Shown in pieces: positions 51,873 to 62,932 of a stretch of DNA of 64,000 nucleotides (positions are counted from its first letter, which is position 1; each line of letters begins with the position of its first letter). Origin of the DNA: Viola odorata. Its lineage: Eukaryota; Streptophyta; Magnoliopsida; Malpighiales; Violaceae. The stretch is taken from assembly GCA_963691705.1 (NCBI GenBank), contig OY829538.1, positions 30,772,836 through 30,836,835 of the forward strand, in the 5' to 3' direction. The position numbers were made by a program, and so were the translations under genes. The notes beneath the pieces were generated by a model. It was not told the DNA's origin. It saw nothing but the letters and a program-made list of their open reading frames with translations, and ran no database searches.

Positions 51873-54800
51873 CAAGTTATACCTTGTGGAGTTTGTTGTC
51901 AAATAGGGCATATGACACATGATTGTCCGCTCGTTGCAGACCCTACTGAGCAAGTCAATTCCGCCATACCACAGCAAGGAAATTCATACTCCAACACCAG
52001 TAACCAAGGCTGGAAGAACTACCCTCACTATGGGTGGGGTCAAAATCAGCAACAACCTCCATTTGAGTGGAGGAATTTCAAGCCTAGACCTCAACAAAAC
52101 CAGCAAAACTACCAAACAAATCAGACCCCATCTCAACCACAACATCTGCAGTTGCCAGCACCCCAACAACCATTGCAACTCACTGCACCACCTCCACCAC
52201 CACTTGAAGAAACACTAAAACAAATCCTTCAACCATTTATACAAACTACCCAAGGAGCAATAGCTGACCTCCAAAAACAGATGGCACAGTTCACCATGAG
52301 CCAACAAAACACTTCAGGCCAGCTACCCTCGAACACAGTAGATAATCCCAAACATCTCAATGCCATGACTTTACGAAGTGGAAAAGATTTGCCACCGAGG
52401 GGCAGTTCGTCTCAAGGCCTCGAGACGAACCGACCAGAACAGCCACCAGAATCTGAAACAGAAATGCCTCAAGAATCAGCCATTCCAGTAGCAGAATCAT
52501 CTACCCCAGAAGGTGAAACATCCATTCCAACTCCAGAAGCACAGGAAGAAACTTCAAACCCTCAGGTAACACCTTTTCCATTTCCGGAAAGGCCTTCAAA
52601 AGCCAAGAAGGAGAAGGATGAGCAAAAGATTCTTGAAGTTTTTAGAAAAGTTGCTATTAATGTGCCATTGCTAGATATGATATCTCAGGTTCCTAAATAT
52701 GCTAAATTCTTAAAGGATTTATGTACTAACAAGAAGAAACTAGCAGGCATAGAAACAGTGAATTTTAATGAAAATGTTTCTGCTATTTTGCAAAAAGAGC
52801 TTCCTACAAAATGCAAAGATCAGGGTACCTTTGTGATACCTTGTAAAATCGGGAGCAAGGAAGTAGAGAAAGCATTGTGCGACCTTGGAGCAGGTATAAA
52901 TGTCATGTCTCTTTCCATTTTTGAAACTTTGAATATTGGAAATCTTAAGGAAACTAGAGTTGTTATACAACTTGCTGATAGATCCATTGTCTACCCCGTT
53001 GGAGTAGTAGAGGATGTCTTGGTGCAGGTTAGAGATTTTGTTTTTCCAGTAGATTTCTATATTGTTGACATGCAAAAGGAAGATGTTACTAGGACTACTG
53101 ATGTGATTCTTGGTAGACCTTTTTTAAGAACAGCCCGTGCTAAAATTGATGTGTATGATGGGTGTTTAACGCTTGAATTTGGTGAGGAATTGATTAAATT
53201 TAATATGTATGAAGCAATGAAATACCCTGAAGATATACACTGTGTTAATTTTTTAGATGTTATTGATCCCTTGGTTGATGACATTTCTGAAATTAATAAT
53301 TCTGATCCACTTGAGTTTGTTCTTAGTAAGGGTTTGTCTAATGAAGAGGTGGAGAGATTGCAAGATGAGCTACCAATTAAACCCGAAATCCTCAATTTTG
53401 TCAAGGAGCTGGACGTTTCAGACACTACTGCAGGTGATGTGCAAGCTTTAGAATCAACAGACCAAGTCACTAAACTTCAGCCTTCAATTTTGCAGGCACC
53501 CGACTTGGAACTCAAAACATTACCTGAGCACCTGAAGTACTCGTTTCTAGGCCTCGAGAAGAGCCTACCAGTAATAATTTCCAGCAAGCTGACCAACGCG
53601 CAAGAAGAAAGACTTCTGAACATCTTGAAAGAATTCAAGGGAGTAATCGGTTGGACCATAGCTGACATCAAGGGAATATCACCTGCCATTTGCACCCACA
53701 GAATACACCTAGAAGAGCACAGCAAAACCGTGAGACAACCACAAAGAAGGCTTAATCCTCCAATGATGGAAGTCGTGAAAAAGGAAATTCTTAAACTCCT
53801 TGCTGCAGGTGTAATCTATCCTATTTCTGACTCTTCTTGGGTCAGTCCTGTGCAGGTCGTTCCTAAAAAATCAGGAATTACAGTGGTGACCAACAATGAA
53901 GGCGAATTGGTGCCCATGAGAGAGCAAAATTCATGGAGAGTATGCATAGACTATAGGAGACTGAACAATGCTACTCGGAAGGATCATTTTCCCCTTCCAT
54001 TTATTGACCAGATGCTCGAAAGGTTGGCAGGTAAATCACACTATTGTTGTCTCGATGGATTTTCAGGATTCCATCAAATCCCCGTTGCCATTGAAGACCA
54101 AGAAAAGACAACCTTTACTTGCCCCTTTGGCACATTTGCATACAAGAGGATGCCATTTGGTTTGTGTAATGCACCTGCTACTTTTCAGAGGTGTATGGTA
54201 AGTATATTTTCTGATTTTGTAGAGAAAGGGATTGAAGTTTTCATGGACGATTTTACTGTTTATGGAAATTCATTTGATGAGTGCTTGGAAAACTTGAGAA
54301 AAGTCTTGACTAGATGCATGGAAACTGATTTGGTTTTAAATTATGAGAAATGCCATTTTATGGTAAATCAAGGATTAATTCTAGGCCATATTATTTCAAA
54401 GAAAGGTATAGAAGTGGACAAAGCTAAAATTGATGTGATTGATTCATTGCCTTACCCATCTTGTGTACGAGATGTCCGTTCATTTCTAGGCCTTGCAGGT
54501 TTTTATAGACGTTTTATCAAGGATTTTTCAAAGGTTGCGGAGCCTATGTGTAGGCTGCTGCAAAAGGATGCAAAATTCGACTTCAATGAGCAATGCAAAG
54601 AGGCGTTTGACCTCTTGAAACAGAAGCTAGTGACAGCACCAGTGATTCAAGCACCCGACTGGACAAAACCATTTGAACTCATGTGTGATGCAAGTGATGC
54701 AGCTGTGGGGGCTGTTCTTGGACAGAAATTTGACAAGAGCCCACATGTGATTTATTACGCCTCTAGGATGCTTGATGAAGCCCAAAGAAACTACACCACC

Positions 54801-56396
54801 ACGGAAAAAGAATTGTTTTCAATTGTCTTTGCTTTAGATAAATTTCGTTCTTATCTTCTTGGCACTAAAGTCATAATTTATTCTGACCATGCAGCCTTGA
54901 AGTATCTTTTAGCAAAGAAGGAAGCAAAGCCAAGATTGATTCGATGGATACTACTGTTGCAGGAGTTTGATCTTGAGATCAAAGACAAAAAGGGCAAGGA
55001 AAACGTGGTGGCTGATCACTTGAGCAGGATTTTGGTTGACACCAAATCAGACCCAGTCAAGGAAGAATTCCCAGATGAGCGCTTGTTTCTAGGCCTCGAG
55101 AAGAGACCATGGTTTTCTGATATTGTCAATTACCTTGCAACGGGTAATTTCCATGGTCACTACCTTGCACACGAGAAGGAAAAGATTAGGAGAGACTCCA
55201 GGAAGTACATATGGGACGACCCATACCTTTGGCATGTCGGAAACGATAAAATCCTTCGAAAATGTGTGCTTGAGAGTGAAGTTCCTTCAATTCTAAATTT
55301 TTGCCATGCTTATGCTTGTGGAGGACACTTCGGATTTAAGAGAACAGCTCATAAGGTTCTCGAATCAGGTTTTTTCTGGCCGAATTTATTTAAGGATTCA
55401 TTTGAATTTTGCAAAACTTGTGTAGAATGTCAAAAATCGGGTAATATTTCCTCTAGAGATCAGATGCCTTTAACCCCAATTTTTGTTTGTGAGATTTTTG
55501 ATGTTTGGGGGATAGACTTCATGGGTCCATTCCCCAATTCAGGAGGCAACTTCTACATCATTTTGGCAGTAGACTACCTATCTAAATGGGTAGAAGCGAA
55601 GGCTACAAGGGCTGATGATGCAAAGACCGTTGTTTCATTCTTCAAATCACAAATCCTTAACAGATTTGGAGTGCCACGAGTGATCATCAGTGACAGAGGC
55701 AGCCACTTCTGTAACAGGGTTGTGACAACTCTCTTCGCCAAGTACAACATCACACACCGTGTGTCCACTGCCTATCATCCTCAAACAAACGGATTGGCTG
55801 AATTGTCAAATAGAGAAGTAAAATCCATCTTGAGCAAGACGGTCAGACCAGATCGAGGAGATTGGAGTCAGAGACTAGATGATGCGCTATGGGCGTATAG
55901 AACAGCATTCAAAACCTCTATCGGGACAACTCCTTACAAGTTGGTTTATGGCAAATCATGCCATTTACCCGTGGAAATTCAGCACCAAGCCTATTGGGCT
56001 ATTAAAAAATGCAATATGAACATTTTAGAAGCTGGATCCCACAGAAAATTGCAAGTTCAGGAGTTGGAAGAGTTGAGAAATGATGCCTATGAAAATTCTG
56101 CAATTATCAAGGCTAGGGCCAAAATGTACCACGACAGGTCCATTCGTCTCAAGGCCTTGACAGTTGGGCAGAAGGTGCTACTTTTCAGCTCAAGATTTCG
56201 CCTCCTAGCTGGAAAATTGAAGAGTCGCTGGACTGGTCCTTATGTAATTACGAATGTGTACCCCAATGGTGCTGTTGAAATTCAAAACCAGGAGGATCAG
56301 AACATTTTCAAGGTTAATGGGCATCGTCTCAAACCTTTTTATGAGGGATTCCAAAACTACACCGTGGAGAGCACCACGCTTGAAGAACCTCAATGA
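51873..56396 (+). CDS. Zinc knuckle, protease, RT, RNase H and integrase polyprotein (copy 2)
   Basis: Same domain order and same 1494-codon sequence after the first ATG (51912) as copy 1, shifted by 8642 bp: protease DLGAG, RT FMDD, RNase H, integrase HHCC and DD35E all intact. It follows the in-frame TAG by 39 bp, with the zinc knuckle between the stop and this ATG (51885-51926). Confidence 0.92.
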   Translation, partial: QVIPCGVCCQIGHMTHDCPLVADPTEQVNSAIPQQGNSYSNTSNQGWKNYPHYGWGQNQQQPPFEWRNFKPRPQQNQQNYQTNQTPSQPQHLQLPAPQQPLQLTAPPPPPLEETLKQILQPFIQTTQGAIADLQKQMAQFTMSQQNTSGQLPSNTVDNPKHLNAMTLRSGKDLPPRGSSSQGLETNRPEQPPESETEMPQESAIPVAESSTPEGETSIPTPEAQEETSNPQVTPFPFPERPSKAKKEKDEQKILEVFRKVAINVPLLDMISQVPKYAKFLKDLCTNKKKLAGIETVNFNENVSAILQKELPTKCKDQGTFVIPCKIGSKEVEKALCDLGAGINVMSLSIFETLNIGNLKETRVVIQLADRSIVYPVGVVEDVLVQVRDFVFPVDFYIVDMQKEDVTRTTDVILGRPFLRTARAKIDVYDGCLTLEFGEELIKFNMYEAMKYPEDIHCVNFLDVIDPLVDDISEINNSDPLEFVLSKGLSNEEVERLQDELPIKPEILNFVKELDVSDTTAGDVQALESTDQVTKLQPSILQAPDLELKTLPEHLKYSFLGLEKSLPVIISSKLTNAQEERLLNILKEFKGVIGWTIADIKGISPAICTHRIHLEEHSKTVRQPQRRLNPPMMEVVKKEILKLLAAGVIYPISDSSWVSPVQVVPKKSGITVVTNNEGELVPMREQNSWRVCIDYRRLNNATRKDHFPLPFIDQMLERLAGKSHYCCLDGFSGFHQIPVAIEDQEKTTFTCPFGTFAYKRMPFGLCNAPATFQRCMVSIFSDFVEKGIEVFMDDFTVYGNSFDECLENLRKVLTRCMETDLVLNYEKCHFMVNQGLILGHIISKKGIEVDKAKIDVIDSLPYPSCVRDVRSFLGLAGFYRRFIKDFSKVAEPMCRLLQKDAKFDFNEQCKEAFDLLKQKLVTAPVIQAPDWTKPFELMCDASDAAVGAVLGQKFDKSPHVIYYASRMLDEAQRNYTTTEKELFSIVFALDKFRSYLLGTKVIIYSDHAALKYLLAKKEAKPRLIRWILLLQEFDLEIKDKKGKENVVADHLSRILVDTKSDPVKEEFPDERLFLGLEKRPWFSDIVNYLATGNFHGHYLAHEKEKIRRDSRKYIWDDPYLWHVGNDKILRKCVLESEVPSILNFCHAYACGGHFGFKRTAHKVLESGFFWPNLFKDSFEFCKTCVECQKSGNISSRDQMPLTPIFVCEIFDVWGIDFMGPFPNSGGNFYIILAVDYLSKWVEAKATRADDAKTVVSFFKSQILNRFGVPRVIISDRGSHFCNRVVTTLFAKYNITHRVSTAYHPQTNGLAELSNREVKSILSKTVRPDRGDWSQRLDDALWAYRTAFKTSIGTTPYKLVYGKSCHLPVEIQHQAYWAIKKCNMNILEAGSHRKLQVQELEELRNDAYENSAIIKARAKMYHDRSIRLKALTVGQKVLLFSSRFRLLAGKLKSRWTGPYVITNVYPNGAVEIQNQEDQNIFKVNGHRLKPFYEGFQNYTVESTTLEEPQ

Positions 56397-57359
56397 TGAT
56401 ACAACATGAAAGGTCATTCAGTCGAGTCCAAGACTACAAACAGGGACGCTACGTGGGAGGCAACCCACGCCATTTCAAGCCATTCCATTGCAGCAAGACT
56501 TGCAGCTTTCAGCGTTTCTAGTCTGCTTCATCCCGAGGCCTCGAGATGGGACAGATTTCGAATTTCAGGCACAAACCCAGATTTTTGAATCTTCCATTTC
56601 CAGCTGCAGCAACACCACCCCGGTTTTATTCTCCCTTTCTCTTCTTTTATTAATTTTGTTTTAATTGTTTTGTGTTTTCGTTTGCTTGGTTTCTTTCACA
56701 TTGAGGACAATGTGTCCAATAAGTGTGGGGGAGACACTTTCGTGTTTATTTTTGTGTGATTTGTGTGCATTTTGATTTTATCCCTCTGCTGCATGTTTAT
56801 TTCAATTAATTGTGTTTGTGCAATTGCTTGTTTCTATTCTTGCATGCGTAATTTTTCATTTTTGTTGTTTTCCACACCTTTTTGTATGGAATGAAATCCC
56901 AAAAACTGAACTTATGTGAACACTTGATCAATCAACTCTGTCTTACAATGATAAACACTTGTGACATTACAATTTGTATATTTATTCACATAGATGTATG
57001 ATGAGTACTGCTGTCCTAGGAAATACTTTGCTAGAATTGCACTGTCTTCTCATCCCTAGACCTAGGGATGAAGATCCTATCCTCTACACTGCTGCAAGTT
57101 TTTAATTTCTGTTTGCATGAGTACTATTTAAATTTTCTTGTGTGCTGGTCTCTCACCATGCCCTCCTGGATTGCACGATGTTGGTGGTTCGGCACCATCA
57201 TCCCTATTTGGAGAAACTTCCGGTCGGTTGTGTGCTAACTCCTTATTTTGGACCGATCATAGCACCTTTGGTGGAAGACCATGTCTGCATGCGTTTTCTA
57301 TTTTGGAATGTGGAAAGAAGTGAAATTCATGGGAAAATAAAAGAAGTGTTGCAAGAAAG

Positions 57360-57397
<38 letters not shown>

Positions 57398-57829
57398 AGA
57401 AGAAGAAGGAAGAAAAGAAAAAGAAAAAGAAAATAAAAAATAAAAGGAGGTATAAGAGGCCGAAGGCCTAAATAAAAGAAAGATGTTGGAGGAAGATGAA
57501 GAAGAGGAAAAGATTGGCTATGTTCTTTAAATTTTGCTGTTTGTGTTTTTATTAATTTTTATATTTATTGTATGAGTGTCGCAGCTAGTGTTTGGATTGT
57601 GTCGAAGGAAGAGAAGTCAGAAGTTCTAGGCCTGTATTTCCAGGTTGAACAGCATGCTATCATACCACTATATGAATATTTGCACATTTGTGGTGTTTAG
57701 AGTGTTTGAGCATTGCTTGAATGAGTTGATTTTTGAAGTTTTTACTTGAGTCCAGTCCAAGGATTGATTTTCTGTACAGGGGGTGTATTTTGTGTGTTCT
57801 TAGTTCATGCTTGAGGGCAAGCATGGATT
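56397..57829 (+). other. 3' untranslated part of the Athila element (copy 2)
   Basis: Matches 47755-49190, including the internal polypurine-like motif. The A-rich tract near 57353-57440 differs slightly in composition and is 3 bp shorter overall. Confidence 0.7.
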
Positions 57830-57844
57830 AAGTGTGGGGGAATA
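57830..57844 (+). other. Polypurine tract (copy 2)
   Basis: AAGTGTGGGGGAATA adjoining LTR 3. Confidence 0.8.
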
Positions 57845-59500
57845 TGATTGATGGTTTATTTTCAATGTTTTATCTTCTCTTTTATTATTAATTGAGATGA
57901 TAATTATGCTACTTTGAGCTTGTTTCCTTCCTATTTTGCTTTTCAGGCTTAATAATCGTTAATTGAGGAAAAGGAACGAAAAGCTTGAAGATCAGAGCCA
58001 AAAACAATCAATCAGAGTTGGAATTTTGATTTCAGCCTGCTGCCTCCCGAGTTTGGTCTCTTCGTCCCAGGGCCATTGCACCAATCTGCCGATTCCAGCT
58101 CTTCTCGAGGCCTTGACATGAAGCGACCTGTCAGAGTTCCAGCCTGGACAGCACTGAGCGTACTTTTGTATTTTTATTTGTGAGTGCTGGTTTAACCAGC
58201 CTGGAACCTGGAGGACTTGAGCACGAGTATTAGTGCCTGGATTCTCTCTTCCACCTTGCAGAGGCACAAGGGGACATCAATGGAAGAATGATGAAACATT
58301 CCCCTTGTTTTATTCAAGATTATTCTCTCCTAAAGTAAGGTAGTGCCCAGCACCAGCCTGGTATGGCAGCACATGCTGCAATTATTTTATGGTGAAGGCT
58401 GGACCTCTGAAGTATATTTTGAGAGGGGGAAGAACCAGACCGGAAAAAAAGAGAGGGAGAACAGTAGAGAGAAATCAGCATTTTCCAACCTTTTTCCAGA
58501 TTTTCCAGCTTTCTTTGCAATTTCGGATTTGAATTCCTTTTGTTTATTTTAATTATGTATTGTAACTAAACTCTAAGTTCCTGGTAGGGATCAAGAGATT
58601 GGCTGGTATGTTGATTGTGAGACTTGTTTAAAGCTTCATAGAAATGAATTTCATATTTCAAACCTTCTTATTTTAATTTTAAACTTGTCTTTATTAATTT
58701 TTGAGCTTGATCACCTTGAATTTAATTCGGGCAAGTGGAGTCAGTTCTCTTGTGATTAAATCACTCTTAGAGAACAGCAGTAGACGATTCAGCAGGGTAT
58801 GAGGGGCATGTACTTGGTCTATGCTGAAAGAAGGAGTTGAATTAGGCGGTCATCCCATCCCAAGGCCTTGAGAAGGGCCGACCTAGGTGACAGCTGGGTC
58901 AAGTGCCAGACTAGACCAGACTTGTGGATGATGATAGTACTCCCTTGTCTAGGAGAGGGACCTCACTGTTTTTAATCAATCTCTTGAGCTCTTCCTTAAG
59001 TATTCTGATCCCTTTGTCGAAGGCTCTGCATAGCCAAGCAAAGTGGCGGATCAAGAGTCTTAGGATGAGCTTAGGAAGATTAGGGTGTTTAAAATGAAGT
59101 GATTCTATTAAATACTTTTGTAGCAGGTTGGGAATCTAGTGTGAGCTGGTTCCACAACTTCTTCTATGAAAACCATTTCAAAAATGTATTTCGTCAATGA
59201 TCAACAACTTACCAATGCCATCTCGCAATGATCTCTACCCGGAATATTTTCTCCACTGTAATTCTCTCCGTTTTAAAGCTGTTTTTATTGTTTGCAACTG
59301 ATCTTAAATCCACTGTATTTTCGTTTAATTGTTATTTCACCCCAAAACTTGGTTTCTTTTGCTTGGTTATTTGCAGGAACTACAAGAATTAGACGAGCTT
59401 GTCCTTGTGGGATCGATCCTCTCACCACTATCTGCATTAATTTGTAGCATAGCACTGAGTTGTATTTTTATTTTATGCGGGACATGCGACGCACCCGTCA
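57845..59500 (+). repeat. LTR 3 (outer right)
   Basis: 1656 bp, identical by eye to LTR 1, ending CACCCGTCA just before the right GTGAC. Confidence 0.92.
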
Positions 59501-59505
59501 GTGAC
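59501..59505. repeat. Target-site duplication GTGAC, right copy
   Basis: Matches 40559-40563. Confidence 0.9.
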
Positions 59506-59515
59506 CATCTTTAAC

Positions 59516-59560
59516 GTCCAGGCCTGGACATTCACCGTCTGTCTAGGGCTAGACAGACGG
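59516..59560. repeat. Two perfect palindromes at the end of the old pol
   Basis: GTCCAGGCCTGGAC (59516-59529) is a perfect 14-bp palindrome. At 59535-59560 the arms CCGTCTGTCTAG and CTAGACAGACGG are exact complements around GG. The pol stop codon lies inside the second one. Confidence 0.92.
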
Positions 59561-62500
59561 TTTGGCCACCTCTTGTTTCTCTGTTGTGAAGGGCCTGAAT
59601 CCTTCATAGAAGGGTTTCAAGCGATGGCCATTCACTTTGAAAATTATTTCTGAGTCTAGACTTTGGATCTCGACGACTCCATGGTCAAACACGGTTGTAA
59701 CCCTGTATGGGCCTGTCCACTTCGATTTGAGTTTTCCTGCAAAAAGTCTTAAAAGGGAGTTGTACAAAAGAACCTTCTGACCAATGGCAAAAGATTTGGG
59801 AGATAAGAACTTATCGTGACAGGCTTTCGTCTTGCCTTTGTAGATGAGGGCATTCTCATATGCTTCATCATGAAGCTCCTCAAGCTCTTGGATTTGCAAA
59901 CGGTGATGCTTACCTGCCTCCCCTAGATCCATATTAACCTTCCTGATTGCCCAAAAGGCCTTGTGTTAATTTCTACCGGGAGGTGGCATGGCTTGCCATA
60001 GACCAGTCTATAAGGAGTCATCCCAATCGGGGTCTTAAAGGTTGTCCTATAGGCCCAGAGAGCATCATCCAATTTTGAACTCCAATCCTTTCGAGATTGG
60101 TTGACCATTTTATCGAGGATGGACTTGATCTCTCTGTTGGAGACTTCGGCTTGCCCGTTCGTCTGGGGGTGATATGCTGTCGAGACCCGATGGGTCACTC
60201 TATACTTGTTGAGAAGGGAATAGACCACCCGGTTGCAAAAATGCATCCCACGGTCGCTGATGAGGGATCGAGGAGTTCCAAAATGATTGAAGATGTGAGT
60301 TCGTAGAAAGTTCACTACCACTTTGGAATCATCAGTTTTTGTTGCCTTGGCCTCGACCCACTTAGAGACGTAATCGACAGGTAGAAGGATATAGATGTTT
60401 CCAAAAGAGTTCGGGAATGGACCTATGAAGTCAATCCCCCAGATGTCGAAAATCTCACAGACATGATGTTGGTCAGAGGCATCTAGTTGCGAGCACCTAT
60501 ATTTCCTGTTGCCTGGCATCGAGGGCACGACGCGCAATACATGTAACTATCTTTGAAAATCTAGGGCCAATATAATCCGACCTCAAGAACCTTTAAGGCT
60601 GTCTTCTTTGCGGCGAAATGACCACCCTATGTAGATGAGTGGCAAAAGTTCAGGATCGAGGACACTTCATCCATTGTCACACATCTCTTAATGATCTGGT
60701 CTGAACAATGTTTCCACAGATAGGGGTTATCCCAGACGTAATATTTGGATTGTTTCTTGATGTGTTGATGGTCAGATGTTGAGGCGTCGACAGGGTAAGA
60801 GCCGGTTGCTAGGTAGTTGGCTATGTCGGAGAACCATGGAAAATAAACAGCGTGGGAAAGACACATATGCTCGTCAGGGAAAGTATCACAGATAGGCACC
60901 TGCGAATTGTCCTCTTGGGCTGGCAGTCTACTCAAATGGTCGGCGACTAGGTTCTCTCTTCCTTTCTTATCCTTAATTAGGATATCAAATTCTTGAAGTA
61001 GCAAAATCCATCGAATAAGGCGGGGCTTGGCGTCTTCCTTTGTCAATAAACACCTAAGGGCTGAATGATCCGAGTACACAATGACCTGCGTGCCCAAGAG
61101 ATATTGCCTGAACTTATCGAGGGTATAGACAACTGCCAGGAGCTCTTTCTCTGTGGTAGTGTAGTTCTACTGGGCAGGATCTAGCAGCTTGGAGGCATAA
61201 TAGATGACATATGTCTCTTTATCTTTCTTCTGACCCAAAGCAGCTCCTAACGCTTGGTTTCTCGCGTCGCACATGATCTCGAATGGGAGTGACAAGTCGG
61301 GGGCACGAATGATAGGCGCAGAGATGAGCTTATTCTTGAGAGTATCAAAAGAAGCTTGGCAACATTCGTCAAATTGGAAATCAACATCTTTTTGCAATAA
61401 ACGACACATAGGTTGGGTGATTTTTGAGAAATATTTGATAAATCTCCGATAGAAGCCTGCGTGCCCAAGAAAAGAGCGCACATCACGGACACTGGTGAGA
61501 TAGGGCAAGGTCTCGATTACTTCAATTTTTGCCTTGTCCACCTCGATACCCTTGTTGGAGAAAATATGACTAAGTACGAGCCCTCGATCGACCATGAAAT
61601 GGCATTTCTCAAAATTCAATACTAGGTTGGTCTGAATGCATATTTGTAGACATTTTTTTTAAAATTAGACATGTATTCCAAAAAGGAGTTACCATAGATG
61701 GTGAAGTCGTCCATAAATACCTCGATACCGTCTTCAACAAGTTTTAAGAAAATGCTCACCATGCATCGTTGAAACGTGGCGGGGGCATTACAGAGGCCGA
61801 AGGGCATACGTCGGTAGGCAAAAGTGCCAAAGGGGCATGTGAAAGTGGTTTTTTCCTGGTCTTCGAGGGCAACAGGAATCTGATGGAATCCAGAGTATCC
61901 ATCCAGACAACAATAGTGGGTCTTGCCTGCGAGACGCTCCAACATCTGATCTATGAAGGGAAGAGGGAAATGATCTTTTCTGGTGGCCGCATTCAAACGG
62001 CAATAATTAATGCAAACTCACTAGCCGTTCTGAATTCTTATAGGGATTGATTCACCGTCTTGCCCAATAGTGATAGTGATACCGTTTTTCTTGGGCACGA
62101 CTTGAACGGGGCTCACCCAGGGGCTATCTGAAATGGGGTAGATGACACCTACATCTAACAGCTTCAATATCTCCTTCTTTACCACTTCCATCATAGGCAG
62201 GTTCAGCCTGCGCTGAGGCTGGCGGACTGTTTTACTGGTGTCCTCTAAATAGATTCGATGAGTGCACAAAGCTGGCGACAAGCCCTTGATATCGGCGATA
62301 GTCCATCCGATGGCTTGTTTGAATTCTTGCAACAAGAAAATTAGCTTAACCTCTTCAGAATCGGTGAGCTTGTTAGAGATGATAACGGGAAGAGAGTTAT
62401 CATTGCCTAGGTAAACATACTTGAGATGAGATGGTAAGGGCTTCAATTCGAGGGCAGGAGCCTGGTCAATAGATGGTGACAACTTAATGTGATCAGAATA

Positions 62501-62744
62501 GATGGGAGATATGACTAGGGGGTCATATAGGACAATGACGTATTCCTCTAGGGCTGCTACAACGGAATGCAACTCTAGAGGAGTGATAAGCGTCGAGGTC
62601 AAGACATCCATGAGAGGTGGTGTGAGGTTCATATCCATAGAAAATTACAAATGATTAGTAGAATTTAATTTAGCAATTTTATCAATAAAGGGATCAATTA
62701 AATCAACATAATTGACACTAGAAAATTCAAAAGGATAGCGTATG
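59549..62744 (-). pseudogene. pol of the old Athila-type element, multiply disabled
   Basis: Read right to left: a protease tail (YPFEFSSVNYVDLIDPFIDKI) to a TAA before 62638; RT N-terminal part (62638-62021; VGVIYPISDSPWVSPVQVVP); RT core with the FMDD box (61996-61622); a frameshift near 61620; the end of RT and the RNase H start (61619-61167); a stop near 61165; RNase H (61097-60627; [18 protein letters not shown]); an integrase zinc-binding region with two stops (about 60630-60540); an integrase core with [16 protein letters not shown] and [12 protein letters not shown] (60537-59923); and the C-terminal GHRLKPFYEGF region (59932-59549). Sequence type and order match the young Athila, but the divergence is large. 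At least five stops or frameshifts make it non-functional. Confidence 0.88.
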
Positions 62745-62932
62745 TGATACGATCGCTCCGATCGCATCGCGTACTCGAAGCTGACGCCAAAACCTCGTGG
62801 CACTTATGATTCAACAGTTACGCTACGAGGGGGACCACCCAAAGCCCAAGGACCAATGGAGCTTATGTATAAAAATTCAAGAACCAAGGGAGTATGTTGG
62901 AAAGGACAACCAGCCTCCTTTCCAAGCCCAGC

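Larger units (their letters stand above)
40564..59500 (+). mobile_element. Young tandem Athila-type Ty3/gypsy array: LTR-int-LTR-int-LTR
   Basis: Three 1656-bp LTRs (40564, 49206 and 57845) enclose two internal regions of 6986 and 6983 bp. The array is flanked by one GTGAC duplication. Periods are 8642 and 8639 bp; the 3-bp difference lies in an A-rich tract. The two units encode identical Gag and Pol sequences. The Asp-tRNA-type primer site and the RT/IN sequence type place it in the Athila lineage. Because there is a single outer duplication and the middle LTR is shared, it was either one insertion later expanded by LTR-LTR unequal exchange, or integration of a tandem cDNA. Confidence 0.9.
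37652..62744 (-). mobile_element. Old Athila-type Ty3/gypsy element, split by the young insertion
   Basis: Minus-strand pol (62744-59549) and post-pol ORF (40356-38700) belong together: removing 40564-59500 and one GTGAC copy joins them with about 250 bp between pol stop and the next ATG. The right end is cut by another LTR starting at 62745. The left edge meets the RRP15 flank duplicate near 37651. It is heavily mutated and not functional. Confidence 0.75.
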
